This document shows, in pieces, positions 1 through 7,313 of a stretch of DNA of 21,552 nt. This DNA comes from an uncultured Pseudoxanthomonas sp. GTDB taxonomy: Bacteria > Pseudomonadota > Gammaproteobacteria > Xanthomonadales > Xanthomonadaceae. The stretch lies in the NCBI GenBank assembly GCA_937975725.1, contig CALJUL010000105.1, forward strand, positions 1 to 21,552, written 5' to 3'. Each line of letters opens with the position of its first letter. Positions within the stretch are counted from its first letter, which is position 1. A model generated the notes under the pieces. The model had not been told where the DNA came from. It ran no database searches and saw nothing but the letters and a program-made list of their open reading frames with translations. The position numbers were made by a program, and so were the translations under genes.

Positions 1-481
1 CACCGGCTTCATGGTCGGCCGCAAGTACGAGAACGCCGGCATCGCCAAGGACGGGGCGAAGATGGTCACCGCGGTGGCGTGTTCGTCCGTGCCGAAGTTC
101 ACGGTGGTCATCGGCGGCAGCTTCGGTGCCGGCAACTATGCCATGTGCGGCCGCGCCTACGGCGCGCGCTTCCTGTGGATGTGGCCGAACGCGCGCATCA
201 GCGTGATGGGAGGCGAACAGGCGGCCAGCGTGCTGGCCACGGTGAAGCGCGACGGCATCGAAGCCGCCGGCAAGGCGTGGACGCCGGAAGAGGAGGACGC
301 CTTCAAGGCGCCCATCCGCGAGCAGTACGAAACCCAGGGCAGCCCGTGGTACGCCACCGCGCGCCTGTGGGACGACGGCATCATCGACCCGGCCGACACC
401 CGCCGCGTGCTGGGGCTGGGCATCTCGGCCTCGCTCAACGCGCCGATCGAACCGGCGAAGTTCGGCGTGTTCCGGATGTAG
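1..481 (+). CDS. liuB: Methylcrotonoyl-CoA carboxylase beta subunit (carboxyltransferase), C-terminal part
   Basis: The gene is cut by the window start; the reading frame is open from base 2 and ends at TAG 479-481, leaving about 159 C-terminal residues. The product is the biotin-dependent carboxyltransferase subunit, which moves CO2 from carboxybiotin to 3-methylcrotonoyl-CoA in leucine degradation. Visible family features are the crotonase-like segment GFMVGRKYENAGIAKDGAKM, the glycine-rich stretch GGSFGAGNYAMCGRAY, the MWPNARISVMGGEQAA block and the C-terminal DDGIIDPADTRRVLGLG; these match the second half of MCC beta rather than propionyl-CoA carboxylase beta. The partner alpha subunit lies downstream at 8963, separated by many unrelated genes. 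liuC and liuE in the same window support the leucine pathway. The identity is firm; the start and N-terminal half are not visible. Confidence 0.95.
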   Translation, partial: TGFMVGRKYENAGIAKDGAKMVTAVACSSVPKFTVVIGGSFGAGNYAMCGRAYGARFLWMWPNARISVMGGEQAASVLATVKRDGIEAAGKAWTPEEEDAFKAPIREQYETQGSPWYATARLWDDGIIDPADTRRVLGLGISASLNAPIEPAKFGVFRM

Positions 482-491
482 GAGACAGTCC

Positions 492-1085
492 GTGCGACGC
501 CTTGCCCTGGCCCTGTGCTGCGCCCTGCTCGCCGTCGCGGGCGCCTGCCGGCAGGCCACTCCCGTCGCCACGGAGCAGGCGCCGGCGCCCGCCGCCGCGC
601 CCCTGATCGAACTGGCACGCGGCAGCGAATGGGACGGCTTCGACAGCGTGCACATCCCGCCGCAGGGCCCGGCCACGCTGTACCGCCTCGCCCACGAAGC
701 ACGGGACGACACGATCCGATTCCACCACGAGACCGCCACGCTGCCCCTGTCGCCTTCCACCCGGGCTGCCCTGCGTGCGGAGATCGAACGCCTGCAATTG
801 TTCGCGTTGAAGGACCACTACGGCGGCGACGTCGAAGACGGCACCCAGTGGCTGCTGCGCATCGTCGACGGCGACCGCACGTTGCGCGTGTACTGCGACA
901 ACGCATTCCCGCCGCCGCTGGAAGCCTTCGCCAAAGCCGTGGACGCCGGGCTCGAACACGACGGCCTGCAACGGATCGCATGGCGCCGCATGGACGAGCG
1001 CGAACCCCTGCCCCTGCAGGGCGCCCTGCGCCTGGCCGTGACGCCCATGGAGGCGTCGCCGGCCGCGACCGGCGCGGGCGGATAG
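492..1085 (+). CDS. Small exported protein, probable lipoprotein of unknown function
   Basis: This 197-residue protein starts at GTG 492, with GGAGACAG at 481-488 as ribosome binding site, so it follows liuB by 10 bp and may be co-transcribed. The N-terminus is two Arg, a hydrophobic stretch and Cys19 in the context AVAGAC, a weak lipobox, followed by a Pro/Ala-rich linker (about residues 20-38). The rest is a soluble domain rich in charged and aromatic residues, with an EDGTQWLLRIVDGDRTLRVY block near the middle. I do not recognise the family. It is probably anchored in the periplasm or outer membrane; an ordinary signal peptide cleaved near Ala18 is the alternative. Nothing in it points to a role in leucine breakdown. 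Confidence 0.75.
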   Translation: MRRLALALCCALLAVAGACRQATPVATEQAPAPAAAPLIELARGSEWDGFDSVHIPPQGPATLYRLAHEARDDTIRFHHETATLPLSPSTRAALRAEIERLQLFALKDHYGGDVEDGTQWLLRIVDGDRTLRVYCDNAFPPPLEAFAKAVDAGLEHDGLQRIAWRRMDEREPLPLQGALRLAVTPMEASPAATGAGG

Positions 1086-1215
1086 CGCCGGCCCCATCCG
1101 CAGTCTTCGCGCCGTTGCTCCCGGGCGGTCGAGAAGCAGCCCTCTTCAGCCATGTGAGCGCGGCGTGCACATGCCCGACTCCACGGTGAACCGCGGCCGC
1201 CTCCGACGGGCGGCG

Positions 1216-1229
1216 CGGCCAATTGGCCG
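1216..1229. other. Perfect 14-bp palindrome in the gap before the bactofilin gene
   Basis: CGGCCAATTGGCCG is a perfect palindrome lying 70 bp upstream of the bactofilin start. The gap 1086-1299 holds no convincing gene. Downstream of the palindrome is GATAGT (1262-1267), which could be a -10 element for the bactofilin operon, but I see no matching -35. The palindrome could be an operator or chance in GC-rich DNA; no regulator can be named. Confidence 0.25.
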
Positions 1230-1299
1230 TCCCGGTCACAGCGCGCGCAAAGCGCAGCGGCGATAGTCCCGGGCTCCTGCCGCCCGGAGCATCCCCTGC

Positions 1300-1833
1300 A
1301 TGTCCATCTGGAAAGACCAAGGCCCCGCGAAGAAAGACGCCGCCGTGCCGCCGCCGGAACCCACCCCGATCACCGCGCGGGACACGCCGGCGGCCGACTT
1401 CTCGCCCGCCGTCACCGCGCCGCCGGGCACCCGGCCGGCCGAGCGCCCGGCGCAGGAGGCGCTGAAGGAATCGCTGATCGCCGCCGACCTGACCATCGAA
1501 GGCAAGATCGAGGGCACCGGGCACATCCGCATCGCCGGCAAGTTCAAGGGCGACGTCAACGTGCAGGGCGACCTGACCATCGAAACCGGCGCCAAGCTCA
1601 ACGGCAGCGTGCGGGCGAAGAAGGTCATCATCGCCGGCGAACTGGAGGGCAACATCGAGTCCGCCTCGCGCGTGGAACTGCTGTCGTCCGGCGTGCTGAT
1701 CGGCGACGTCAAGGCCGGCGCGCTCACCGTCGCCGCCGGCTCGCGCATGCGCGGCCAGGCCGAATTCGGCTGGGACGAAGCCTCGGCCAAGGGCGGCAAG
1801 GCCAACGCCACGGAGCCCGGCGCGGCCGCATGA
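1300..1833 (+). CDS. Bactofilin (polymer-forming cytoskeletal protein)
   Basis: This 177-residue protein starts at ATG 1300. Residues 1-58 are a Pro/Ala-rich disordered tail; residues about 60-155 are the bactofilin domain, a right-handed beta-helix of repeating short strands (SLIAADLTIEGKIEGTGHIR, then FKGDVNVQGDLTIETGAKLN and further G-x-V/I turns); a short Ala/Gly-rich tail follows. Bactofilins polymerise without nucleotide into cytoplasmic filaments or sheets, often at the inner membrane, and place cell-wall or polarity proteins. The length and disordered ends are typical. No membrane segment is visible. Its stop overlaps the start of the zinc-ribbon gene by ATGA, so the two are translationally coupled and may work together. 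The specific cell process cannot be read from sequence. Confidence 0.93.
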   Translation: MSIWKDQGPAKKDAAVPPPEPTPITARDTPAADFSPAVTAPPGTRPAERPAQEALKESLIAADLTIEGKIEGTGHIRIAGKFKGDVNVQGDLTIETGAKLNGSVRAKKVIIAGELEGNIESASRVELLSSGVLIGDVKAGALTVAAGSRMRGQAEFGWDEASAKGGKANATEPGAAA

Positions 1834-2192
1834 GCCAGCCGCGCCCCGGCAGCGCCGGCGCCACCCGCACCTGCCCGCACTGCAAGGCGACGATCCTGGA
1901 GAGTGCGGCGGTCTGTCCCGGCTGCCGCCATCACCTGCGCTTCGAGCCGGGCGCGGGCGCGGGCGCCATGTCTTCGCTCACGCCGCTGCGGATCGAAGGC
2001 ACCCTGCAACCGCCGGCGGAAGACGCCGCATGGGAGTACAGCGTGGTGCTGTCCATCCGCAACGACCGCGGCGAGGAAGTCACCCGCCAGGTGGTCGGCG
2101 TCGGCGCGATGCAACCGCACGAACGGCGCAGTTTCGTGCTTTCTGTCGAGCTCAATCCCGCCGCGGCCAAGGGCAAGCGCATGCGCCACTGA
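1830..2192 (+). CDS. Zinc-ribbon protein coupled to the bactofilin
   Basis: This 120-residue protein starts at ATG 1830, within the ATGA that ends the bactofilin gene. Cys15, Cys18, Cys29 and Cys32 form two CPxC knuckles (CPHC and CPGC) of a small zinc ribbon. After a Gly/Ala linker, residues about 48-113 look like a beta-sandwich domain (LTPLRIEGTLQPP, then WEYSVVLSIRNDRGEEVTRQ and FVLSVELNP), resembling the Ig-like or FxLYD-type modules seen after zinc ribbons. No signal peptide or membrane segment is visible, so it is probably cytoplasmic with the bactofilin. The function is unknown; the coupling suggests a bactofilin partner or adaptor, which is inference. Confidence 0.82.
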   Translation: MSQPRPGSAGATRTCPHCKATILESAAVCPGCRHHLRFEPGAGAGAMSSLTPLRIEGTLQPPAEDAAWEYSVVLSIRNDRGEEVTRQVVGVGAMQPHERRSFVLSVELNPAAAKGKRMRH

Positions 2193-2258
2193 CCTCTTCC
2201 CGCCCCTCCCGGCGGCCGGATACACTCGATGCCGACAAGGATGCCAGCAGGGGGCAGG

Positions 2259-3956
2259 ATGATCGTCGGTATCGACTTGGGGACCACGCATTCGCTGATC
2301 GGCCTGCACGGAGACGCAGGCCCGCACCTGATACCCAACGCACTCGGGAAACTGCTGACGCCCTCGGCCGTCAGCGTCGACGAGGACGGCACGCTGCTGG
2401 TCGGCGATGCCGCGCTGGACAGGCTCATCACCCATCCGCAGTCCAGCGTCGCCAGCTTCAAGCGCTGGATGGGCTCGCGCCGCGAAACCCGGCTGGGCCA
2501 GCGCGCCTACTTGCCGGAGGAACTGTCGGCGCTGGTGATCCGCTCGCTGCTGGACGATGCGCAGGCCGCGCTCGGCAGCCGGCCGCGGGAAGCCGTCATC
2601 AGCGTGCCCGCCTATTTCAGCGACGCCCAGCGCCGGGCGACGCGGCGCGCCGGCGAACTGGCGGGACTGCGGGTGGAACGCCTGATCAACGAGCCCACGG
2701 CCGCGGCATTGGCCTACGGCCTGGCCGAGCGCCTGGACGAGGCGCACGTGCTGGTGCTCGACCTGGGCGGCGGCACCTTCGACGTCTCGATCCTGGAACT
2801 GTTCGACGGCGTCGTGAAGGTGCATGCCAGCGCCGGCGACAACTTCCTCGGCGGCGACGACTTCACCGAGGCGATCGAGAAGCACTGGCTGTCCGAACAC
2901 CACCTGCGCCGCGAAGCCCTCAAGCCGCAGGAAGCCAGCCAGCTCCGCCAGCGCGCCGAGGCGGCGAAGCGCCAACTGGCCACGAGCCAGTCCACCGAGC
3001 AGGCCCTGCACGTCGCCGGCAAGGCGTACGCCCTGCGGCTGGACGAGGCCGGCTTCGACCAACTGGTCGCCCCGCTCGTGCAGCGCATGCGCAGCCCGAT
3101 CGAACGCGCCATGCGCGATGCCGGCCTGCGCGGCGCCGACCTGGCCGAAGTGGTGATGGTGGGCGGCGCTTCGCGGATGCCGCAACTGTCCAGGCTGGCG
3201 GCGCGCCTGCTCGGCCGCCTGCCGCTGCGGCACGTGGCGCCGGACGAGGCCATCGCCCACGGCGCCTGCGTCGCCGCCGGGCTGAAGGCGCGCCACCAGG
3301 CGCTGGAGGAAATCATCCTCACCGACGTCTGCCCGCATTCGCTGGGCGTGGCGATCAGCATGGAACTGGGCCAGGGACTGCGGAGCCACGGCCACTTCGA
3401 CCCGATCATCGAGCGCAACAGCACGGTGCCCGTCAGCCGCATGCGCGAGTACTACCCGATCCACGACCAGCAGACCGCGATCACGCTGCGCGTCTACCAG
3501 GGCGAGAATCCCTGGGCCGAGAACAACATCGCGCTGGGTGCGCTGGAAGTGCCGGTGCCGCCCGGCGCGGCCGACGAGCGCGGGGTCGACGTGCGCTTCA
3601 CCTACGACATCAACGGCGTGCTGCAGGTCGAAGCGCGGGTCAAGAAGACCGGCATCGTGCGCGAACTGCTGCTGATGCAGGACGACGGCGGCCTGACCGA
3701 GGAAGAGGCCCGGCAGCGTCTGGCCGAACTGGCCGAGCTGAAGACCCATCCCCGCGACGAACAGCCCAACATCGCCGCCCTGGCGCGCGCCGAACGCCTG
3801 TATACGGAGTCGCTGGGCGAGGAGCGCCGGCAGGTCCACGCGCTGATCGTCGACTTCCAGGCCGTGCTGGCCACCCAGGACAAGACCCTGGTGGCACGCC
3901 AGCGCGCGGCCTTGCTGCAGGCGCTGGATACGCTGGAGGCCAGGGAACCGCTATGA
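2259..3956 (+). CDS. hscC: Hsp70-family chaperone, HscC type
   Basis: This is a 565-residue Hsp70 homologue. I start it at ATG 2259, which has a purine-rich site (GGGGCAGG, 2251-2258) and gives the canonical N-terminus MIVGIDLGTTHSLIG; an in-frame ATG at 2229 would add ten unlikely residues. The actin-like ATPase shows DLGTTHS (phosphate 1), INEPTAAALAYG, the phosphate-2 loop LDLGGGTFDVS and the adenosine motif MVGGASRMP. The C-terminal substrate-binding part is short, and the long lid tail of DnaK is missing; this size and the CPHSLGVAI segment fit HscC rather than DnaK or HscA. HscC-type proteins are cytoplasmic, specialised Hsp70s with dedicated J-like partners, and the next gene is such a partner, overlapping by ATGA. 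Clients are unknown. Confidence 0.92.
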   Translation: MIVGIDLGTTHSLIGLHGDAGPHLIPNALGKLLTPSAVSVDEDGTLLVGDAALDRLITHPQSSVASFKRWMGSRRETRLGQRAYLPEELSALVIRSLLDDAQAALGSRPREAVISVPAYFSDAQRRATRRAGELAGLRVERLINEPTAAALAYGLAERLDEAHVLVLDLGGGTFDVSILELFDGVVKVHASAGDNFLGGDDFTEAIEKHWLSEHHLRREALKPQEASQLRQRAEAAKRQLATSQSTEQALHVAGKAYALRLDEAGFDQLVAPLVQRMRSPIERAMRDAGLRGADLAEVVMVGGASRMPQLSRLAARLLGRLPLRHVAPDEAIAHGACVAAGLKARHQALEEIILTDVCPHSLGVAISMELGQGLRSHGHFDPIIERNSTVPVSRMREYYPIHDQQTAITLRVYQGENPWAENNIALGALEVPVPPGAADERGVDVRFTYDINGVLQVEARVKKTGIVRELLLMQDDGGLTEEEARQRLAELAELKTHPRDEQPNIAALARAERLYTESLGEERRQVHALIVDFQAVLATQDKTLVARQRAALLQALDTLEAREPL

Positions 3957-4798
3957 CGCTGAGCGCCTGGGAAGTCCTCGGCATCGAGGAAACCGCCGAC
4001 AGCCGGGCGATCCGCCGTGCCTATGCCGCCCGGCTCAAGGCCACGCGCCCGGAGGAGGACGCCACCGCGTTCCAGTTGCTGACGGATGCCTTCGAATGGG
4101 CCTGCGCCGATGCACGGCGACTGCAGAACGAACAGGCCGCCGCCGAACGCCCGTCGGCCGGTCCCCCATCCACGGAACCGGAGCCCTCCGTCCCGGCCCC
4201 GGACGCCCCGCTGCCGGAACTCGGGAAACCGCTGGACGCCGAACCCGCCCCGGCCGACGGCAGTGCGCCCGCGACCGCGGACGGAAGCGAAGGCGAGGAA
4301 CGCAGCTTCGCCTTCGGGCCTTTCTTCGAGGCGCTTGCCGAGGAGATCCGCAAGCGCGATCCCAAGCACCTGCGCGCGTGGCTGGATGCACATCCCGAGC
4401 TGTATTCGCTCGAACTCAAGTGGGCGCTGACGCCGCACGTGTTCGACACCCTCGCCCACAACGCGAGCGTCCTCGATCCGCACCGCGGGCATCTGGAAAC
4501 GCTGATGCACTTCTTCGGCGTGGACGCGCGCCTGCGGCGCCATCCGGCCTTGGCGCCGGCACTGGATTTCCTCGAACTCGGGCAATGGCGCGAACAGAAA
4601 CCGGCGGCTTCGTCGCAAAAGGCGCCCATGCCCGCAGGCTGGGAGAACCTGGCCAACGTCATGGACGAATCCAGGCAAGGCCCACCCCCGCCGCGCAAGC
4701 CGCTCCAGGGGACCTGGAGCGAGAACCTGGCGAACTACTGGTGGGTGTTCATCGTCCTGATGGTCATCGGCAAGTTGAGCGCCTTCTTCAGCCAATGA
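3953..4798 (+). CDS. J-domain-like co-chaperone of the HscC system, membrane-anchored, no HPD motif
   Basis: This 281-residue protein starts at ATG 3953, overlapping the hscC stop by four bases. Residues 1-50 resemble a J domain (SAWEVLGIEETADSRAIRRA, then YAARLKATRP and an AFQLLTDAFEWA helix), but the loop that normally reads HPD reads RPEED (residues 32-36). This RP-x-ED form is seen in other J-like proteins encoded next to hscC (DjlB/DjlC type), so it may be a family trait rather than decay. A Pro/Ala/Glu-rich linker (about 60-110) and a helical domain follow, and the C-terminus has one membrane segment (YWWVFIVLMVIGKLSAFF). The predicted role is to recruit or tune HscC at the inner membrane. 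Whether it stimulates ATP hydrolysis without HPD is not known from sequence. Confidence 0.86.
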   Translation: MTLSAWEVLGIEETADSRAIRRAYAARLKATRPEEDATAFQLLTDAFEWACADARRLQNEQAAAERPSAGPPSTEPEPSVPAPDAPLPELGKPLDAEPAPADGSAPATADGSEGEERSFAFGPFFEALAEEIRKRDPKHLRAWLDAHPELYSLELKWALTPHVFDTLAHNASVLDPHRGHLETLMHFFGVDARLRRHPALAPALDFLELGQWREQKPAASSQKAPMPAGWENLANVMDESRQGPPPPRKPLQGTWSENLANYWWVFIVLMVIGKLSAFFSQ

Positions 4799-4837
4799 AC
4801 GCCGCCGCCGCAGGCGGCTGTCGACGGTAGGCCAAGA

Positions 4838-4857
4838 CGCGCTGACGCTTCAGCGCG
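4838..4857. terminator. Hairpin between the convergent hscC/J-like and feo operons
   Basis: CGCGCTGA and TCAGCGCG form a perfect 8-bp stem with a CGCT loop. It lies in the 51-bp gap between convergent genes and covers the stop codon of the minus-strand Cys-rich protein. A second stem, GCCGCC-GCA-GGCGGC, lies at 4804-4818. Neither is followed by a T run on either strand, so factor-independent termination would be weak. Confidence 0.35.
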
Positions 4858-5098
4858 CAGGGGGATCGCAGTTGTCGCAGCCGCCGCAGGCGCTGCCGCC
4901 CCCGCGTTGCGACGGCGGCGCGATCCAGCGCCCGAGCGCGCGCAGCCATGGCGGCCGGCCCTCGCGCAGCAACGGCAGCGCCAGCGCGACGCGGGCCTTG
5001 CGCAGCGGGCCGGGGAACTGCTTCTTCAGCACCACCCACGCGCTGACCGCCACCGCGACGGCGATGACGGCGTACTGCAGGGCGAGCGGCAGGTCCAT
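4850..5098 (-). CDS. FeoB-associated Cys-rich membrane protein
   Basis: This 82-residue protein is the last gene of the minus-strand feo operon, with ATG at 5098-5096, two bases after the feoB stop and preceded by GGAGCGGG. Residues 1-22 form a membrane segment (LALQYAVIAVAVAVSAWVVL); a basic cytoplasmic stretch follows; the C-terminus carries a cysteine cluster CGGCDNC (residues 71-77). Small proteins with one membrane helix and a C-terminal Cys motif are often found after feoB and are thought to assist ferrous iron transport or form part of the transporter. It is not the winged-helix FeoC of enteric bacteria, so I give no symbol. Metal binding by the Cys cluster is inferred. Confidence 0.86.
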   Translation of the reverse strand: MDLPLALQYAVIAVAVAVSAWVVLKKQFPGPLRKARVALALPLLREGRPPWLRALGRWIAPPSQRGGGSACGGCDNCDPPAR

Positions 5099-5100
5099 GC

Positions 5101-6963
5101 TCAGCCCGCTCCCAGCGCGCGGGCGACCTGGTAGGTGACCAGCGAGGCGGCGTAGGCCAGCGCGAACAGGTACAGCGTGGCGTAGCCCATCTGCTTCCAC
5201 GAATTGGTCTCGCGCTTGATCGTGGCCAGCGTGGAGATGCACATCGGCGCGTAGATGTACCAGACCAGCAGCGACAGCGCGGTGGCCAGCGACCAGCCGT
5301 CGCTGATCAGCGGGGTCAGCGCCTGCGCGGCCGCGTCGTCGTCGGCCGCCGACAGTGCATAGACCGTCGCCAGCGAGGACACCGCCACTTCGCGCGCGGC
5401 CATGCCCGGGATCAGTGCGATGCAGATCTGCCAGTTGAAGCCCAGCGGCGCGAAGAACACCGCCATCGCGTGGCCGATGCGGCCGGCGAAGCTGTAGTCG
5501 ATCGCCGGACCCACCGCGTCCGCCGGCGCGGCCGGGAACGACAGCAGCACCCACAGCAGGACGGTCAGCGCCAGGATGATGCCGCCGACGCGCTTGAGGA
5601 AGATCATCGCGCGTTCCCACAGGCCGATCAGCAGGTCGCGCGGATGCGGGATGCGGTACGACGGCAGTTCCAGCAGCAGCGGGTGCTCGCTCTTGTCGCG
5701 GCGCCACTTCTTCATCACCCACGACACCAGCAGCGCGCTGAGGATGCCGGCCGCGTACAGGCCGAACAGCACCAGGCCCTGCTGGTTGAACACACCGATC
5801 TGCTTCTGCGGCACGAAGGCGCCGATCAGCAGTGCGTACACCGGCAGGCGCGCCGAGCACGTCATCAGCGGCGCGACCAGGATCGTCGCCAGGCGGTCGC
5901 GCGGGTCCTGGATGCTGCGCGTGGCCATGATGCCGGGGATGGCGCAGGCGAAGCTGGACAGCAGCGGGATGAACGAACGGCCCGACAGCCCTGCCGAGGC
6001 CATCATGCGGTCCAGCAGGAACGCCGCGCGCGGCAGGTAGCCGCTCTCCTCCAGCGCCAGGATGAAGGCGAACAGGATCAGGATCTGCGGCAGGAACACG
6101 ATGACGCCGCCGACGCCGGCGATGATGCCGTCCACCAGCAGGCTGTTAAGCGGGCCTTCCGGCAGCGCGCCGCCGACCCATTCGCCCACCGCGCCGGTGC
6201 CGGCCTCGATCAGGTCCATCAGCGGCGTGGCCCAGGCGTACACCGCCTGGAAGATCAGGAACATCACGACGATCAGCGCCACCAGGCCGAACACCGGGTG
6301 CAGCAGCCAGCGGTCCAGCGCGTCGTCGACCTTCGCGGTGCGCGTGGGCATGGCCACCGCCAGCGCCAGCAGCCGGCGCGTCTCGGCGTGCAGGTCGGCG
6401 CCTTCGGCGAGCCGCGCGCGGGGCTCGTGCGGCTGCGCGGCCATCGCGTCGATCGTCTCGACCAGCGCGCGCGCGCCGCCGTGGCGGACGGCGACGGTCT
6501 CCACTACCGGCACGCCCAGTTCGCGCTCCAGCGCCGCCAGGTCGATGGCGATGCCGCGGCGCTGCGCGGCGTCCATCATGTTGACCGCCAGGATCATCGG
6601 CTTGCCGAGTTCGCGCACTTCCAGCGCGAAGCGCAGGTGCAGGCGCAGGTTGGTCGCGTCGACCACGCAGACCAGCACGTCCGGCGCGGTTTCGCCGGGA
6701 TAGAAGCCGCGGCACACGTCACGCGTCACCGCCTCGTCCAGGCTGGCGGCGTGCAGGCTGTAGGCGCCCGGCAGGTCCAGCACCGCGTAGCTGCGCCCGG
6801 ACGCGACCGAATGCAGCCGGCCTTCCTTGCGCTCCACGGTGACGCCGGCGTAGTTGGCGACCTTCTGCCGGCTACCGGTCAACTGGTTGAACAGCGCCGT
6901 CTTGCCGCAGTTCGGGTTGCCGACCAGGGCCAGGCGCAGCGTCGACGCATCGGCCGCGCTCAT
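5101..6963 (-). CDS. feoB: Ferrous iron transporter FeoB
   Basis: This 620-residue inner-membrane protein starts at ATG 6963-6961, overlapping the feoA stop by ATGA. The N-terminal G domain shows G1 GNPNCGKT (15-22), G3 DLPG (63-66) and G4 NMMD (128-131), the usual FeoB variants. After a short helical spacer the membrane part holds two Gate-like halves, with conserved SFACAIPGIMATRSI, MTCSARLPVY and YAPMCIST; these cysteines lie in segments linked to iron passage in the family. It takes up Fe2+ from the periplasm with GTP hydrolysis in the G domain. It is shorter than E. coli FeoB (about 770 residues) but has both halves and a normal C-terminus, so it is a short form and not a truncation. Confidence 0.97.
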   Translation of the reverse strand: MSAADASTLRLALVGNPNCGKTALFNQLTGSRQKVANYAGVTVERKEGRLHSVASGRSYAVLDLPGAYSLHAASLDEAVTRDVCRGFYPGETAPDVLVCVVDATNLRLHLRFALEVRELGKPMILAVNMMDAAQRRGIAIDLAALERELGVPVVETVAVRHGGARALVETIDAMAAQPHEPRARLAEGADLHAETRRLLALAVAMPTRTAKVDDALDRWLLHPVFGLVALIVVMFLIFQAVYAWATPLMDLIEAGTGAVGEWVGGALPEGPLNSLLVDGIIAGVGGVIVFLPQILILFAFILALEESGYLPRAAFLLDRMMASAGLSGRSFIPLLSSFACAIPGIMATRSIQDPRDRLATILVAPLMTCSARLPVYALLIGAFVPQKQIGVFNQQGLVLFGLYAAGILSALLVSWVMKKWRRDKSEHPLLLELPSYRIPHPRDLLIGLWERAMIFLKRVGGIILALTVLLWVLLSFPAAPADAVGPAIDYSFAGRIGHAMAVFFAPLGFNWQICIALIPGMAAREVAVSSLATVYALSAADDDAAAQALTPLISDGWSLATALSLLVWYIYAPMCISTLATIKRETNSWKQMGYATLYLFALAYAASLVTYQVARALGAG

Positions 6964-7205
6964 GCCGCGGCCCCGTTGCGCAGGCGGATGCGGGCCGCTT
7001 CCGAGCGGCGCAGCGCGAAACGGGTGAAGCCCACCTGCACCAGCAGCGGCTCGGCGCCCAGCGGGCCCTTGGCCACGATCTCGACCTCTTCGCCGTTGAC
7101 GAAGCCCAGCTCGCGCAGGCGGCGGGCAATGCTGTCCTGGGGGCCACGGTCTTCGACGGAGTCAACGATGGCCGGGGTGCGCCAGGGCAATTCGATCAGG
7201 GTCAC
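6960..7205 (-). CDS. feoA: Ferrous iron transport protein FeoA
   Basis: This 81-residue cytoplasmic protein has the SH3-like fold of FeoA: residues RRLRELGFVNGEEVEIVAKG followed by LLVQVGFTRFALRRSEAARI are the typical core. The start is GTG at 7205-7203 with a weak GAGA site upstream; no better start lies in frame. FeoA is thought to bind and support FeoB. It is first in feoA-feoB-Cys-rich protein, with overlapping or nearly overlapping starts, so the three are one transcript. A Fur box lies 14 bp upstream. Confidence 0.93.
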   Translation of the reverse strand: MTLIELPWRTPAIVDSVEDRGPQDSIARRLRELGFVNGEEVEIVAKGPLGAEPLLVQVGFTRFALRRSEAARIRLRNGAAA

Positions 7206-7218
7206 GCGCGGATCTCAA

Positions 7219-7235
7219 ATGCGAACTATTCTCAT
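7219..7235 (-). promoter_or_regulatory. Fur box upstream of feoA
   Basis: ATGCGAA-CTA-TTCTCAT is a 17-bp palindrome with one mismatch between its halves and matches the classic Fur site form (ATGAGAA-nnn-TTCTCAT). It overlaps a likely -10 element and lies 14 bp before the feoA start. Iron-bound Fur would block the promoter, so the feo operon should be on under iron shortage. The motif is read by eye; binding is inference. Confidence 0.78.
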
Positions 7236-7239
7236 AATA
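7234..7239 (-). promoter_or_regulatory. Likely -10 element of the feo operon
   Basis: On the minus strand TATTAT fits a sigma-70 -10 hexamer, giving a transcript start about 20 bases before the feoA GTG. No clear -35 is seen at the right spacing (the area is GC-rich). It overlaps the Fur box, as expected for direct repression. Confidence 0.45.
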
Positions 7240-7280
7240 GCATCGCCGCAGCGCAGGAAGGCGGCGCCGGGCCGTGCCGC

Positions 7281-7286
7281 TATCAT
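7281..7286 (+). promoter_or_regulatory. Possible -10 element for liuC
   Basis: TATCAT lies 28 bp before the liuC ATG in an otherwise GC-rich gap; a GGAG ribosome site follows at 7302-7305. No good -35 is visible, so the call is tentative. Confidence 0.35.
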
Positions 7287-7313
7287 TCGGCCACCTTGCA
7301 CGGAGTGGCTGGA

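Noticed and set aside
1236..3839. 867-codon open frame on the minus strand
   Set aside because: It lies antisense to the bactofilin, zinc-ribbon and hscC genes, which are clear families. Its translation is Ala/Gly/His/Gln-rich without domains, as expected from a stop-poor GC-rich shadow.
3953..4798. J-like protein as a decayed DnaJ
   Set aside because: The frame is intact, coupled to hscC, and the RP-x-ED loop is known from other hscC-linked J-like proteins, so decay is not the simplest reading.
5101..6963. FeoB as truncated because it is about 150 residues shorter than in E. coli
   Set aside because: The G domain, both membrane halves and a regular C-terminus are present, and the next gene follows two bases later; it is a short form.
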